The notes under the pieces: generated by a model
Seen by the model: the letters and a program-made list of their open reading frames with translations, nothing else
The model's database searches: none
What the model was told of the DNA's origin: nothing
Program-made: the position numbers and the translations under genes
From: an uncultured Clostridia bacterium
GTDB taxonomy: Bacteria; Bacillota; Clostridia; Oscillospirales; Ruminococcaceae
DNA: 6,935 bases
Assembly: GCA_945867255.1 (NCBI GenBank)
Contig: CAMBHV010000070.1
Location: 1-6,935, forward strand
Direction of reading: 5' to 3'
In this document: positions 1-6,199 of the stretch, piece by piece
How the letters are laid out: each line of letters opens with the position of its first letter
How positions within the stretch are numbered: the stretch's first letter is position 1

Positions 1-1363
1 ATTCTATACAAAGTGCCAGTACAAGCATGGCCCAGCCAATTAGAAATGTGGATACATAACGCTCATAAGAAGCGTTTCGAAGCGCTTCTGATTCACTAAC
101 AAAACAAAGATAGGTGTATAGGATGCTGAGCAAATAGCAGGCGAAGAAAAAAGGCATGCTCCACAATGCCAATGCGGGGCCATGCAGATGTTTTATACGC
201 CATAACCATACCCCAAAAACAAGAGCGAACAATACAAAAAGTACACAAAATACAAACGGTGTGCCGTATCCGTTGTAAAATACAGGTTTATAAAAGAAAT
301 TGATCTTGAACATTTCCAGCACACTGGCAGTTACTTCGTCCTCACCGTGAAGCATGGCGACTATTTTTTGAAAAAACATCCCCAACCCGCCGGTGAAAGA
401 AAACTGATCAGATGTGGTGTGGGTAATCAACAGGAAAATACGCCAAACGGCAAAGGAACCCAATGCCCCTGCGGCAGGTAGCGCTCGACACAGCCATTTG
501 AAGCGGCCTGAACATGGAATTGTTAAAGTGACATTCATCCAGTAAACTGCCACGCATACCATGGCAAGTAAAATACAAATCTCTTTCATCTGCACAAGGC
601 TAGCCAGACCTATAGCACATGCAAATGCCGCACGAACATCATTCCCAGAGCAGCAAAGAACCAAACAGGCACCAAATACAGCGCCGCATAAAACATCCGT
701 GTAAACAGAAATGTAAGGATCAGCATAGGGGAAAAGTACAAAAAACAATGGAACCATGAAACAGCCAAATAAGCTGGCAATAGGCGATTCTTTCCATGAA
801 AGGTGCCCAAGCAGGCAGATCGCGCAGGAGAGAAGAATCAGGCCGATGGCACAGAATGTGTGTGCTTCAGAAAAAGCGGGGGCAAAAAACGAAAGATAAT
901 AGAAGAATAGAGAAAAGGCCTGTGGATAAGTAGGATGGATGAACTCGTAAGGGGTAAATTGTAAGAGAGCATCGCTTTCAAACAGATTTTTATAGTAAAG
1001 TCCCCAGAATCCGTATTCATCCCATTGAGAATAAAAAGAACCATTCCACACATAAATGACACACAATATTATGCCAAATACAAAAAAGCTAAGAACGCCA
1101 GGAGAAAGGACATAGCGTACCATCTGCCAGAAGCCAGATACGCGCATTTTGAAGAAATAGAGGCATAGAGCGGTAAGACATATAAGATACCACACAACCG
1201 TCCCGGCGAACAGACAATTGCATATAGCTGCCAGCATTAGGACAATAGTGGTTGTAGAAATTGAAAGAAAGGGGCCAAAAGCAGGGGCCGTTTGTAACAA
1301 CTGTGAAATCAGAAATCCTGTTAGCACTATTAGTATGATAGGTCCCAATATGTAAAAAAACAT
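1..1363 (-). CDS. Polytopic membrane protein, GT-C/family 39 glycosyltransferase-like (3' end outside window)
   Basis: An uninterrupted 454-codon frame runs from ATG at 1363 to the left edge with no stop, so the C-terminus is missing. An in-frame TGA lies just upstream (codon third before the ATG), which limits how far the start could move. Roughly 11-12 hydrophobic segments are visible, for example around residues 4-24, 86-107, 168-188, 195-215, 294-314, 368-389, 396-420 and 437-453. The first large loop after segment 3 or 4 has W114-D-E-Y-G-F-W-G121, then H143-P-T-Y-P147. Later come Y221-T-D and S432-Y-E-R-Y436. An acidic pair in the first outer loop plus a late RY motif is the pattern of GT-C fold transferases that use polyprenyl-phosphate sugars, so a cell-envelope glycan role is possible. 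The function is inference; another membrane protein family cannot be excluded. It is Cys-rich (22 in 454). It diverges from the housekeeping operon and looks more AT-rich, so it is probably not functionally tied to it. Confidence 0.82.
   Translation of the reverse strand, partial: MFFYILGPIILIVLTGFLISQLLQTAPAFGPFLSISTTTIVLMLAAICNCLFAGTVVWYLICLTALCLYFFKMRVSGFWQMVRYVLSPGVLSFFVFGIILCVIYVWNGSFYSQWDEYGFWGLYYKNLFESDALLQFTPYEFIHPTYPQAFSLFFYYLSFFAPAFSEAHTFCAIGLILLSCAICLLGHLSWKESPIASLFGCFMVPLFFVLFPYADPYISVYTDVLCGAVFGACLVLCCSGNDVRAAFACAIGLASLVQMKEICILLAMVCVAVYWMNVTLTIPCSGRFKWLCRALPAAGALGSFAVWRIFLLITHTTSDQFSFTGGLGMFFQKIVAMLHGEDEVTASVLEMFKINFFYKPVFYNGYGTPFVFCVLFVLFALVFGVWLWRIKHLHGPALALWSMPFFFACYLLSILYTYLCFVSESEALRNASYERYVSTFLIGWAMLVLALCIE
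68..89. repeat. 22-bp near-perfect palindrome inside the membrane protein gene
   Basis: Arms AGAAGCG and CGCTTCT flank a TTTCGAAG centre. All 11 possible pairs match except one G-T wobble. It lies within codons for residues around 425-432 of the minus-strand protein, just before the YERY motif, and it does not interrupt the frame. No T-tract follows on either strand, so it does not look like a terminator. It may be coincidence of the coding sequence. Confidence 0.4.
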
Positions 1364-1399
1364 AGTGTTTCATCCACTTTCCGTCAGAATTCTTTATTC

Positions 1400-1428
1400 A
1401 GGATAACATAAAGTATGTCCACTGACAA
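1400..1428 (-). promoter_or_regulatory. Candidate sigma-A promoter of the minus-strand membrane protein gene
   Basis: On the minus strand TTGTCA (1428-1423) is followed after 17 bases by TATCCT (1405-1400). The -35 is 5/6 and the -10 is 4/6 of consensus. Transcription would begin near 1393, giving a leader of about 30 bases before the ATG at 1363. The ribosome binding site is weak (GTGGA about 9 bases before the ATG). The spacing and location fit, but the -10 is poor. Confidence 0.45.
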
Positions 1429-1478
1429 TCTGTATTCGCAGTATGTGCAGCATCCTGCTGGAACATGAGCGAAAAGCG

Positions 1479-1495
1479 TGTGCATTGGTTGCACA
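1479..1495. promoter_or_regulatory. Inverted repeat over the -35 box of the operon promoter (possible operator)
   Basis: TGTGCA and TGCACA form perfect 6-base arms around a 5-base spacer (TTGGT). The right arm coincides with the -35 hexamer TTGCAC at 1489-1494. A dimeric repressor bound here would block RNA polymerase. I do not recognise it as a known operator, and 6-base arms can arise by chance. Confidence 0.3.
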
Positions 1496-1517
1496 ATTCG
1501 CGAAAAAAAAGTATAAT
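1489..1517 (+). promoter_or_regulatory. Strong sigma-A promoter of the yicC-fmt operon
   Basis: TTGCAC (1489-1494) and a perfect TATAAT (1512-1517) are separated by the ideal 17 bases; the spacer is A-rich (eight A's at 1503-1510). Transcription would start around 1524, leaving a leader of about 50 bases before yicC. No comparably good promoter is seen further into the operon, so this is probably the main promoter for all six genes. Confidence 0.8.
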
Positions 1518-1575
1518 AAAAACCATCTATGGGTCATGAAACGTAACGAAAAAAGAAAAAGGCAGGGGACGGCAG

Positions 1576-2454
1576 ATGGTTCTGAGCATGACAGGCTATG
1601 GCCGCGCAAGGCAGACATTGAACGGGCGCGACATCACGGTGGAAATCAAAAGTGTGAACTCGCGTTATTTTGAGTATTCTTCGCGTTTGCCACGCGGCTT
1701 TTCTTTCCTGGAAGACAAACTGAAAAAGCTGGTCAATAGTAAAATTGCACGCGGCAAGGCAGAACTGAACCTTACCATAATCAATGTGGAGGCCCCAGAT
1801 ACTGTTATCACGCCGAATGTAGAGCTGGCGCGGCAATATAAAGCTGCCATGGATGAAATGGCAGCTCAACTGGGCATGCGCAACGACGTGACACTTTCAG
1901 GGTTGTGCCGGTTTCCGGATATGTTCAGTGCGGTACATGCGGAAACAGATGAAGGCCAGCTTTGGCAGGATGTACAGGTTGTTGCGGCCGCTGCACTGGA
2001 AAATTTTGTAGCCATGCGTGCGGCGGAAGGCGAGAAGCTGCGGGAAGATGTTCTGGCACGCCTGTGCACGTTGGAACAGGATGTAGAACTGGTGGAACGC
2101 ACCAGCTCGGCACGTGTGCAGAAGTATACGGATAAGCTTTATACCCGCCTGAAAGAACTTCTGGAAGGTCGCGACATTGATGATGCTCGCATTCTGACAG
2201 AGGCGGCTATTTTTGCTGATAAAACGGCGGTGGATGAGGAAACGGTGCGTTTGCACAGCCATATTCGTCAGTATCGGGATATTCTGGATTTGTCGGAACC
2301 GGTGGGCCGTAAGCTGGATTTCCTGACACAGGAGCTGAACCGTGAAACGAACACGATCGGCTCAAAGTGCAATGAGTTGGAAATTACCCGTGTTGTGGTG
2401 GAGATGAAAGGCGAAATCGAGAAAATTCGCGAGCAGATCCAGAATTTGGAGTAA
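1576..2454 (+). CDS. yicC: YicC/YloC family endoribonuclease
   Basis: This 292-residue protein is full length for the YicC family, whose Escherichia coli member is an endoribonuclease affecting small-RNA stability. The N-terminal domain opens with the hallmark S4-M-T-G-Y-G-R10 followed by E23-I-K-S-V-N-S-R-Y-F; the typical LPRGF box is at 38-42. The C-terminal DUF1732 domain has E209-A-A-I-F-A-D-K216, R245-K-L-D-F-L250, E253-L-N-R-E257, N259-T-I-G-S-K264 and the ending I284-R-E-Q-I-Q-N-L-E292 (K283 precedes it). The middle is predicted helical and charged. ATG 1576 is chosen because AGGGGA (1564-1569) sits 6 bases upstream and the product then begins MVLSMTG, like its homologues. It is the first gene of the operon, directly behind the strong promoter. 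Its cellular substrate in this organism cannot be read from the sequence. Confidence 0.95.
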   Translation: MVLSMTGYGRARQTLNGRDITVEIKSVNSRYFEYSSRLPRGFSFLEDKLKKLVNSKIARGKAELNLTIINVEAPDTVITPNVELARQYKAAMDEMAAQLGMRNDVTLSGLCRFPDMFSAVHAETDEGQLWQDVQVVAAAALENFVAMRAAEGEKLREDVLARLCTLEQDVELVERTSSARVQKYTDKLYTRLKELLEGRDIDDARILTEAAIFADKTAVDEETVRLHSHIRQYRDILDLSEPVGRKLDFLTQELNRETNTIGSKCNELEITRVVVEMKGEIEKIREQIQNLE

Positions 2455-2458
2455 ACGT

Positions 2459-2488
2459 ATGCTCTTTTTCAAACTGCCCAAACTGTAG
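2459..2488 (+). other. Possible 9-codon leader ORF between yicC and remA
   Basis: ATG at 2459 opens a frame encoding MLFFKLPKL and ending in TAG, 12 bases before the remA ribosome binding site. GGAG at 2448-2451 is 7 bases upstream, so it could be translated right after yicC ends. It could keep ribosomes on the message across the 53-base gap. It is too short to have statistical support. Confidence 0.15.
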
Positions 2489-2500
2489 CGAGATAGTTCC

Positions 2501-2506
2501 AGGAGG
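2501..2506 (+). promoter_or_regulatory. Ribosome binding site that fixes the remA start
   Basis: A full AGGAGG lies 7 bases before ATG 2514 but only 1 base before the alternative ATG 2508. The spacing makes 2514 the real start, which also gives the family-typical N-terminus MKLINIGFGN. Confidence 0.85.
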
Positions 2507-2513
2507 AATGGAC

Positions 2514-2780
2514 ATGAAATTGATCAATATAGGGTTCGGAAATATGGTGAGCGCCAACAGGCTGATTGCTATCGTCAGCCCGGAATCTGCCCCCATTAAG
2601 CGCATCGTACAGGAAGCGCGCGATAAAGGCGTACTGATCGATGCCACATATGGCCGACGCACGCGTGCTGTGCTGATTACGGATTCTGATCATGTGGTGC
2701 TTTCGGCAGTGCAGCCGGAAACGGTTGCTAACCGTTTGAATGATACGGACGAGGAAGAGGAGGAGCTGGAAGATGAATGA
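2514..2780 (+). CDS. remA: RemA family (DUF370) DNA-binding regulator
   Basis: An 88-residue protein matching RemA over its whole core: I4-N-I-G-F-G-N10, S13-A-N-R16, S22-P-E-S-A-P-I-K29, I42-D-A-T-Y-G-R-R-T-R51, D57-S-D-H60 and A65-V-Q-P-E-T70. In Bacillus subtilis RemA activates biofilm matrix and osmoprotection genes, assembling into rings that bind repeated DNA sites through conserved arginines; R16 and R48/R49 here are the likely equivalents. In this organism the target genes are unknown. The C-terminus is unusual in ending in an acidic tail (D77-T-D-E-E-E-E-E-L-E-D-E88), whose GAG/GAA codons also supply the gmk ribosome binding site. It overlaps the gmk start by 8 bases (ATGAATGA), implying translational coupling. 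The remA-gmk pairing is a conserved Firmicutes arrangement. Confidence 0.93.
   Translation: MKLINIGFGNMVSANRLIAIVSPESAPIKRIVQEARDKGVLIDATYGRRTRAVLITDSDHVVLSAVQPETVANRLNDTDEEEEELEDE
2758..2763 (+). promoter_or_regulatory. gmk ribosome binding site inside the remA acidic tail
   Basis: AGGAGG 9 bases before ATG 2773 lies within the Glu codons of the RemA tail. It supports 2773 as the gmk start rather than an upstream start at 2740, which would add 11 basic residues unlike any guanylate kinase. Confidence 0.7.
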
Positions 2781-3339
2781 ACAACGCCGTCTTCTGGTGG
2801 TATCCGGGCCGTCCGGTGCAGGCAAGGATACCGTGGTGAAATGTCTCAGGCAGGCGCATCCGGAAATTGAACTTTCAGTTTCTGCCACTACACGCCCCAT
2901 GCGCCCTGGTGAGGCTCAAGGCGTAGATTATTATTACATGACGAATGAACAGTTCGAAGAAAAAATCAGCCGCGGTGAGATGCTGGAGCATGTGAATTAC
3001 TGCGGAAAATATTATGGTACGCCGAAAAGCGAAGTGGACAAGCGAATTTCGGCCGGAATTACAGTGGTGCTGGTGATCGAGGTGATAGGTGCTGCGAATA
3101 TCAAGCGCCTGTATCCTGAAAGTACACTGGTATTCATCATGCCGCCCAGTATGGACGAGTTGGCAGCAAGGTTGCGTGGGCGCGGCACGGAGGACGAGGC
3201 CACGGTGCAAAAGCGTCTTGCCCGTGCGAAGGAAGAACTTCAGGAAAAAGATGCCTATGATTTTGCTATTGTAAACGACGACGTCAGCCGTTGTGCACAG
3301 GAACTATACGATATCCTTGTGGCACGTCAAAGCGAATGA
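2773..3339 (+). CDS. gmk: Guanylate kinase
   Basis: This 188-residue cytosolic enzyme phosphorylates GMP with ATP to GDP, feeding GTP, dGTP and (p)ppGpp pools. The P-loop is G12-P-S-G-A-G-K-D19. The GMP-binding region has S37-A-T-T-R41, R44-P-G-E47, G50-V-D-Y-Y-Y55, E72 and G82-T-P. The lid region shows P124-P-S126 and R134-L-R-G-R-G-T-E-like residues ending at E140; the late I167-V-N-D-D170 box is typical. Length is slightly short but within the family range. The family segment usually reading D/E-I-D-V-Q-G-A is V101-I-E-V-I-G-A107 here, a departure in an otherwise conserved strand. Start at 2773 follows from the ribosome binding site and the overlap with remA. It ends 33 bases before priA; rpoZ, which often follows gmk, is absent. 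Confidence 0.95.
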   Translation: MNEQRRLLVVSGPSGAGKDTVVKCLRQAHPEIELSVSATTRPMRPGEAQGVDYYYMTNEQFEEKISRGEMLEHVNYCGKYYGTPKSEVDKRISAGITVVLVIEVIGAANIKRLYPESTLVFIMPPSMDELAARLRGRGTEDEATVQKRLARAKEELQEKDAYDFAIVNDDVSRCAQELYDILVARQSE

Positions 3340-3359
3340 TACCGCCAAAAGTGCGGGAA

Positions 3360-3365
3360 AGGAGG
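3360..3365 (+). promoter_or_regulatory. Ribosome binding site for the GTG start of priA
   Basis: AGGAGG followed by G lies 7 bases before GTG 3373. It justifies the non-ATG start and is the only notable element in the 33-base gmk-priA gap. Confidence 0.8.
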
Positions 3366-3372
3366 GTGGCCC

Positions 3373-5619
3373 GTGCCGCTCGTTGCACAGGTGGCGGTAA
3401 GCGGCGCCACCATTCATTTCGACAAGCTGTATTCTTATCTTGTGCCGCAGCTTTTAGCTGCACGGGTATATCCAGGCAGTATGGTGCTGGTGCCATTTGG
3501 GCGCGGCTCCAAAGCACGGATGGGCGTAGTGCTGAATGTGCAACAGCCTGCACCGGATGTGCCATTGAAGGAACTATATGATGTTGCCCCGGAACAGGCA
3601 TGCCTGTCGCCAGAGTTGCTGGCACTGGTGCAGGAATTGCGTGAGCACACCTTTTGCACTTATTATGAAGCCGTTAAGGCAGTGATTCCATATGGGGCAC
3701 AATATCGTGCCTGCGTGGAAAATGGTGTGCCAAAATTAAAAAAACAGCTTGTGCGGCATACGCAATGGGTATACGCACAGGCACAAAAACTGGAAAAGCT
3801 TACGAAAAAACAGCAACAGGCATGGGAAGCTTTGGCCCGTGGCCCACTTGGGCAAGATACGCTGGAGCGCATGAGCATTTCGCGAGATGTGTTGGAACGG
3901 CTTGTGCAGAAAGGCGCTTTGCATCGGGAAATGCAGGATAAGCCTCTTGAACTTTACCGCCAATATGCCGAGCAGCCGCAGATGATTCAGCTTTCTCCGG
4001 AGCAACAGAGCGTCTATGATATTCTGGCGCCATGTATGGAACGTCCCGATGCGAAGCCGGCACTTTTGTATGGGGTCACAGGCTCGGGAAAAACACTGGT
4101 ATTTATCAAACTGATCGAGCGGTGCCTTGCACTTGGCCGCCAAGCGTTGGTGCTTGTGCCGGAAATATCCCTGACGCCGCAGATGATACGTCGGTTAAAA
4201 GCACAGTTTGGGCAGCGTGTGGCGGTGCAGCATTCGGCGCTGAACCATACCGAGCGCCTTTTACAATGGCAGCAGATCCAATCCGGTGGGGCGGATGTGG
4301 TGGTTGGTACACGAAGCGCAGTATTTGCACCGCTGGAGAAGCTGGGGTTGATCATCATCGATGAAGAACAGGAGCACACGTATCAGGCAGAGAATGCCCC
4401 ACGCTATGATGCACGTGAGATCGCGCGCCGCCGTGCGATAAGATGCGGAGCACTATTGGTTCTTGCCAGTGCCACCCCCAGTGTGGAGAGCTTTTATGCC
4501 GCAAAGCAGGGGCGGATGCAGCTTGTGCAACTTGCGCATCGTTATAATGATATGCCTCTTCCGCAGGTGTATATGGCGGATATGAGAACAGAACTGGCGG
4601 CAGGAAATGCCACGGCGTTAAGCAGTTTTTTAAAGCAGGAACTGGAAAAAAACCTTGCGGTAGGCCAGCAAAGTATTTTGCTTTTGAATCGGCGAGGTTA
4701 TCAGACGGTGGCGATGTGTACTTCCTGCGGGCAAGTGCTGAAATGTGCATCATGCAGTGTGCCAATGGTATATCACAAGGCCACGGAAAGGCTGCTGTGC
4801 CATTACTGCGGTGCATCACATCATCCAGTGCCTACTGTGTGCCCTGCATGCGGTGGCAAATTGAAGTATACGGGATTTGGAACGCAGCGTGTAGAAGAGC
4901 AGCTTGCCGAGGCGTTGCCAAATGCACGGATACTGCGAATGGATGCCGACAGCACAGCGCATAAAAATGCGCATGAAACACTGCTGCGTGCTTTTTCAAA
5001 TGGCGAGTATGATATTTTACTTGGCACGCAAATGGTGGCCAAGGGCCTGGATTTTGAGCGTGTAACACTGGTAGGAGTACTTGGAATAGACCAGATGTTA
5101 TTTGCTCAAGGGTATAAAGCATTTGAGCATGTGTTTAGCCTGGTTACACAGGTGGTGGGCCGTGCGGGCCGCGCACAGCAACCGGGGCGTGCGGTGATTC
5201 AAACGGTAGACCCACATCATCCCGTTCTGGAACTTGCCGCCAAACAGGACTATCCATCGTTTTATGAACAGGAGATTGCCTTTCGCAAGTTGAACCTGTA
5301 TCCGCCCTTTTGTGTTATTTGCACCGTGGGGTTTTGTGGAAAAAATGAAGCAGGAGTTTTGCAGGCTGCCCGTGCATTTGCCGTGTTTGTGCAGCAAGAA
5401 ACACAGCGCCGCAATGACGTACCGCTTCGGCTTTTGGGCCCGGCCCCCATGAGTATTGTGATGTTAAAGGAACAGTTCCGTTACAAATTGACGCTGAAGT
5501 GCCGAGGTGACAAGGCGTTTCGTGCCATGATTCGCACTGCTCTGCAGCAATATGACGCCGGTGGCTGGGCAGCGAAAGCGTCTGTGACAGTGGATTTCCA
5601 TGCAGATGCAGATTTGTAA
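3373..5619 (+). CDS. priA: Primosomal protein N', replication restart 3'-5' helicase PriA
   Basis: The 748-residue product is typical in length for PriA, which binds stalled forks, unwinds DNA and recruits the primosome to reload the replicative helicase. The N-terminal 3'-DNA-binding domain starts A5-Q-V-A-V and contains Y22-L-V-P25. A winged-helix region covers roughly 110-200. The helicase core has Walker A G234-V-T-G-S-G-K-T241, V262-P-E-I-S-L-T-P269, Walker B D330-E-E-Q333, motif III S366-A-T-P-S370, motif V G551-T-Q-M-V-A-K-G558 and motif VI Q593-V-V-G-R-A-G-R600. The zinc domain is intact, with four CxxC pairs at 449/452, 458/461, 476/479 and 490/493 (eight Cys, two zinc sites). Oddities are Gln at 333, where the E. 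coli-type box has His, and G580-Y-K-A-F-E-H586 where homologues usually have a D/G-F-R-A-x-E-R type segment. Start is GTG with an ideal ribosome binding site. Confidence 0.96.
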   Translation: MPLVAQVAVSGATIHFDKLYSYLVPQLLAARVYPGSMVLVPFGRGSKARMGVVLNVQQPAPDVPLKELYDVAPEQACLSPELLALVQELREHTFCTYYEAVKAVIPYGAQYRACVENGVPKLKKQLVRHTQWVYAQAQKLEKLTKKQQQAWEALARGPLGQDTLERMSISRDVLERLVQKGALHREMQDKPLELYRQYAEQPQMIQLSPEQQSVYDILAPCMERPDAKPALLYGVTGSGKTLVFIKLIERCLALGRQALVLVPEISLTPQMIRRLKAQFGQRVAVQHSALNHTERLLQWQQIQSGGADVVVGTRSAVFAPLEKLGLIIIDEEQEHTYQAENAPRYDAREIARRRAIRCGALLVLASATPSVESFYAAKQGRMQLVQLAHRYNDMPLPQVYMADMRTELAAGNATALSSFLKQELEKNLAVGQQSILLLNRRGYQTVAMCTSCGQVLKCASCSVPMVYHKATERLLCHYCGASHHPVPTVCPACGGKLKYTGFGTQRVEEQLAEALPNARILRMDADSTAHKNAHETLLRAFSNGEYDILLGTQMVAKGLDFERVTLVGVLGIDQMLFAQGYKAFEHVFSLVTQVVGRAGRAQQPGRAVIQTVDPHHPVLELAAKQDYPSFYEQEIAFRKLNLYPPFCVICTVGFCGKNEAGVLQAARAFAVFVQQETQRRNDVPLRLLGPAPMSIVMLKEQFRYKLTLKCRGDKAFRAMIRTALQQYDAGGWAAKASVTVDFHADADL

Positions 5620-5642
5620 TGTGAAAAAATAAAACTTTTAAC
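5614..5642 (+). promoter_or_regulatory. Weak candidate internal promoter before def
   Basis: TTGTAA (5614-5619) and TTTAAC (5637-5642) are separated by 17 bases, each 4/6 of consensus. The 43-base gap from 5620 is strikingly AT-rich against its neighbours, which raises the chance of an element here. An AT-rich spacer alone could produce this match. Confidence 0.22.
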
Positions 5643-5664
5643 TTAAAAAACAGACAGATCGATT

Positions 5665-5670
5665 GGAGGA
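5665..5670 (+). promoter_or_regulatory. Ribosome binding site that fixes the def start
   Basis: GGAGGA lies 7 bases before ATG 5678 and 4 bases before ATG 5675. The TTG at 5663 overlaps the site and is ruled out. ATG 5678 gives MALRTIVQ, a normal deformylase N-terminus. Confidence 0.75.
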
Positions 5671-5677
5671 TTTGATG

Positions 5678-6196
5678 ATGGCTTTAAGAACGATTGTGCA
5701 GGACGGAGACCCCATTTTGAAGAAAAAGTGCCGCCCGGTAACGAACTATGATGAGCGACTGGCCCAATTGTTGGATGATATGCGTGAGACACTGGAGGAC
5801 GCCCAGGGGTATGGCCTGGCAGGGCCGCAGGTGGGAGTGATGCGCCGTGTGTTCATCAGTGTAGACGAGCGGGATTTGCCCGAAGACGGGGAGCGGCCGG
5901 AAGGATATGAGACAAAATTTCTGGAATTTGTAAACCCGGAAATTATTTCCCAGGAAGGCGATGTGCTTCAATATGAAGGTTGTCTGTCTTTCCCGGGGCA
6001 TAACGCGGCGGTGCACCGTCCGGCCAAGGTGACTGTGCGCGCGTTTGACCGTGACGGCAATCCTTTTACGTTAGAAGCGGAAGGAATGCTGGCGCGTTGC
6101 ATCTGCCATGAAAGTGATCATTTGGATGGTGTTACGATCATGGACAGAGCAGAGTATTTTTATGAAGATGTAGAACATGACGAAGAAGAGGAATAA
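5678..6196 (+). CDS. def: Peptide deformylase
   Basis: A 172-residue metalloenzyme that removes the formyl group from the N-terminal methionine of new proteins. All three family motifs are present: motif 1 G44-Y-G-L-A-G-P-Q51, motif 2 E100-G-C-L-S104 with metal ligand C102, and motif 3 H144-E-S-D-H148 with both His ligands and catalytic E145. Motif 1 has Gly49 where many members have Ala (GLAAPQ). A charged insertion at about 63-82 (rich in D, E, R, P) separates the beta strands before F85-V-N-P. The tail is acidic (D164-V-E-H-D-E-E-E-E172), and its codons provide the ribosome binding site for fmt, which starts 3 bases after the stop. Pairing with fmt puts formylation and deformylation under joint expression. 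Confidence 0.96.
   Translation: MALRTIVQDGDPILKKKCRPVTNYDERLAQLLDDMRETLEDAQGYGLAGPQVGVMRRVFISVDERDLPEDGERPEGYETKFLEFVNPEIISQEGDVLQYEGCLSFPGHNAAVHRPAKVTVRAFDRDGNPFTLEAEGMLARCICHESDHLDGVTIMDRAEYFYEDVEHDEEEE
6188..6193 (+). promoter_or_regulatory. fmt ribosome binding site inside the end of def
   Basis: GAGGAA, formed by the last two Glu codons of def, is 6 bases before ATG 6200. Placement suggests coupled translation of def and fmt. Confidence 0.6.
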
Positions 6197-6199
6197 GTC

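Larger units (their letters stand above)
1364..1575. other. Divergent intergenic region with two promoters
   Basis: This stretch separates the minus-strand membrane protein gene from the operon. Besides the two opposing promoters and the repeat over the -35 box it holds a short inverted repeat CAGCA/TGCTG (1448-1460) and the 8-base palindrome TTCGCGAA (1497-1504) between the -35 and -10 boxes. I see no terminator, riboswitch-like structure or credible small gene. Confidence 0.6.

Noticed and set aside
610..1062. Two further short minus-strand frames (610-810, 838-1062)
   Set aside because: Both lie out of frame inside the same membrane protein gene. They look hydrophobic only because the T-rich coding strand gives hydrophobic residues in other frames too.
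1089..1373. 94-codon minus-strand frame beginning MKHYVFLH
   Set aside because: It is a shifted frame within the longer membrane protein gene. The frame starting at 1363 stays open for 454 codons with consistent membrane segments.
1448..1460. CAGCA-TCC-TGCTG hairpin as a bidirectional terminator
   Set aside because: The stem is only 5 bases with no T-tract, and it lies between two divergent promoters where no transcript should need to end.
1536..1673. Plus-strand frame from ATG 1536 (MKRNEKRKR...) overlapping the yicC start
   Set aside because: It lacks a ribosome binding site, would sit about 12 bases into the predicted message and runs out of frame through conserved yicC codons.
2740..2772. 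Upstream start for gmk adding 11 residues
   Set aside because: The extra residues (MIRTRKRRSWK) come from the shifted remA tail. The ATG at 2773 has a properly spaced AGGAGG and gives a standard N-terminus.
5620..5664. Possible terminator after priA
   Set aside because: The gap is AT-rich but shows no GC-rich stem before a T-run, and def follows on the same strand within the usual operon.
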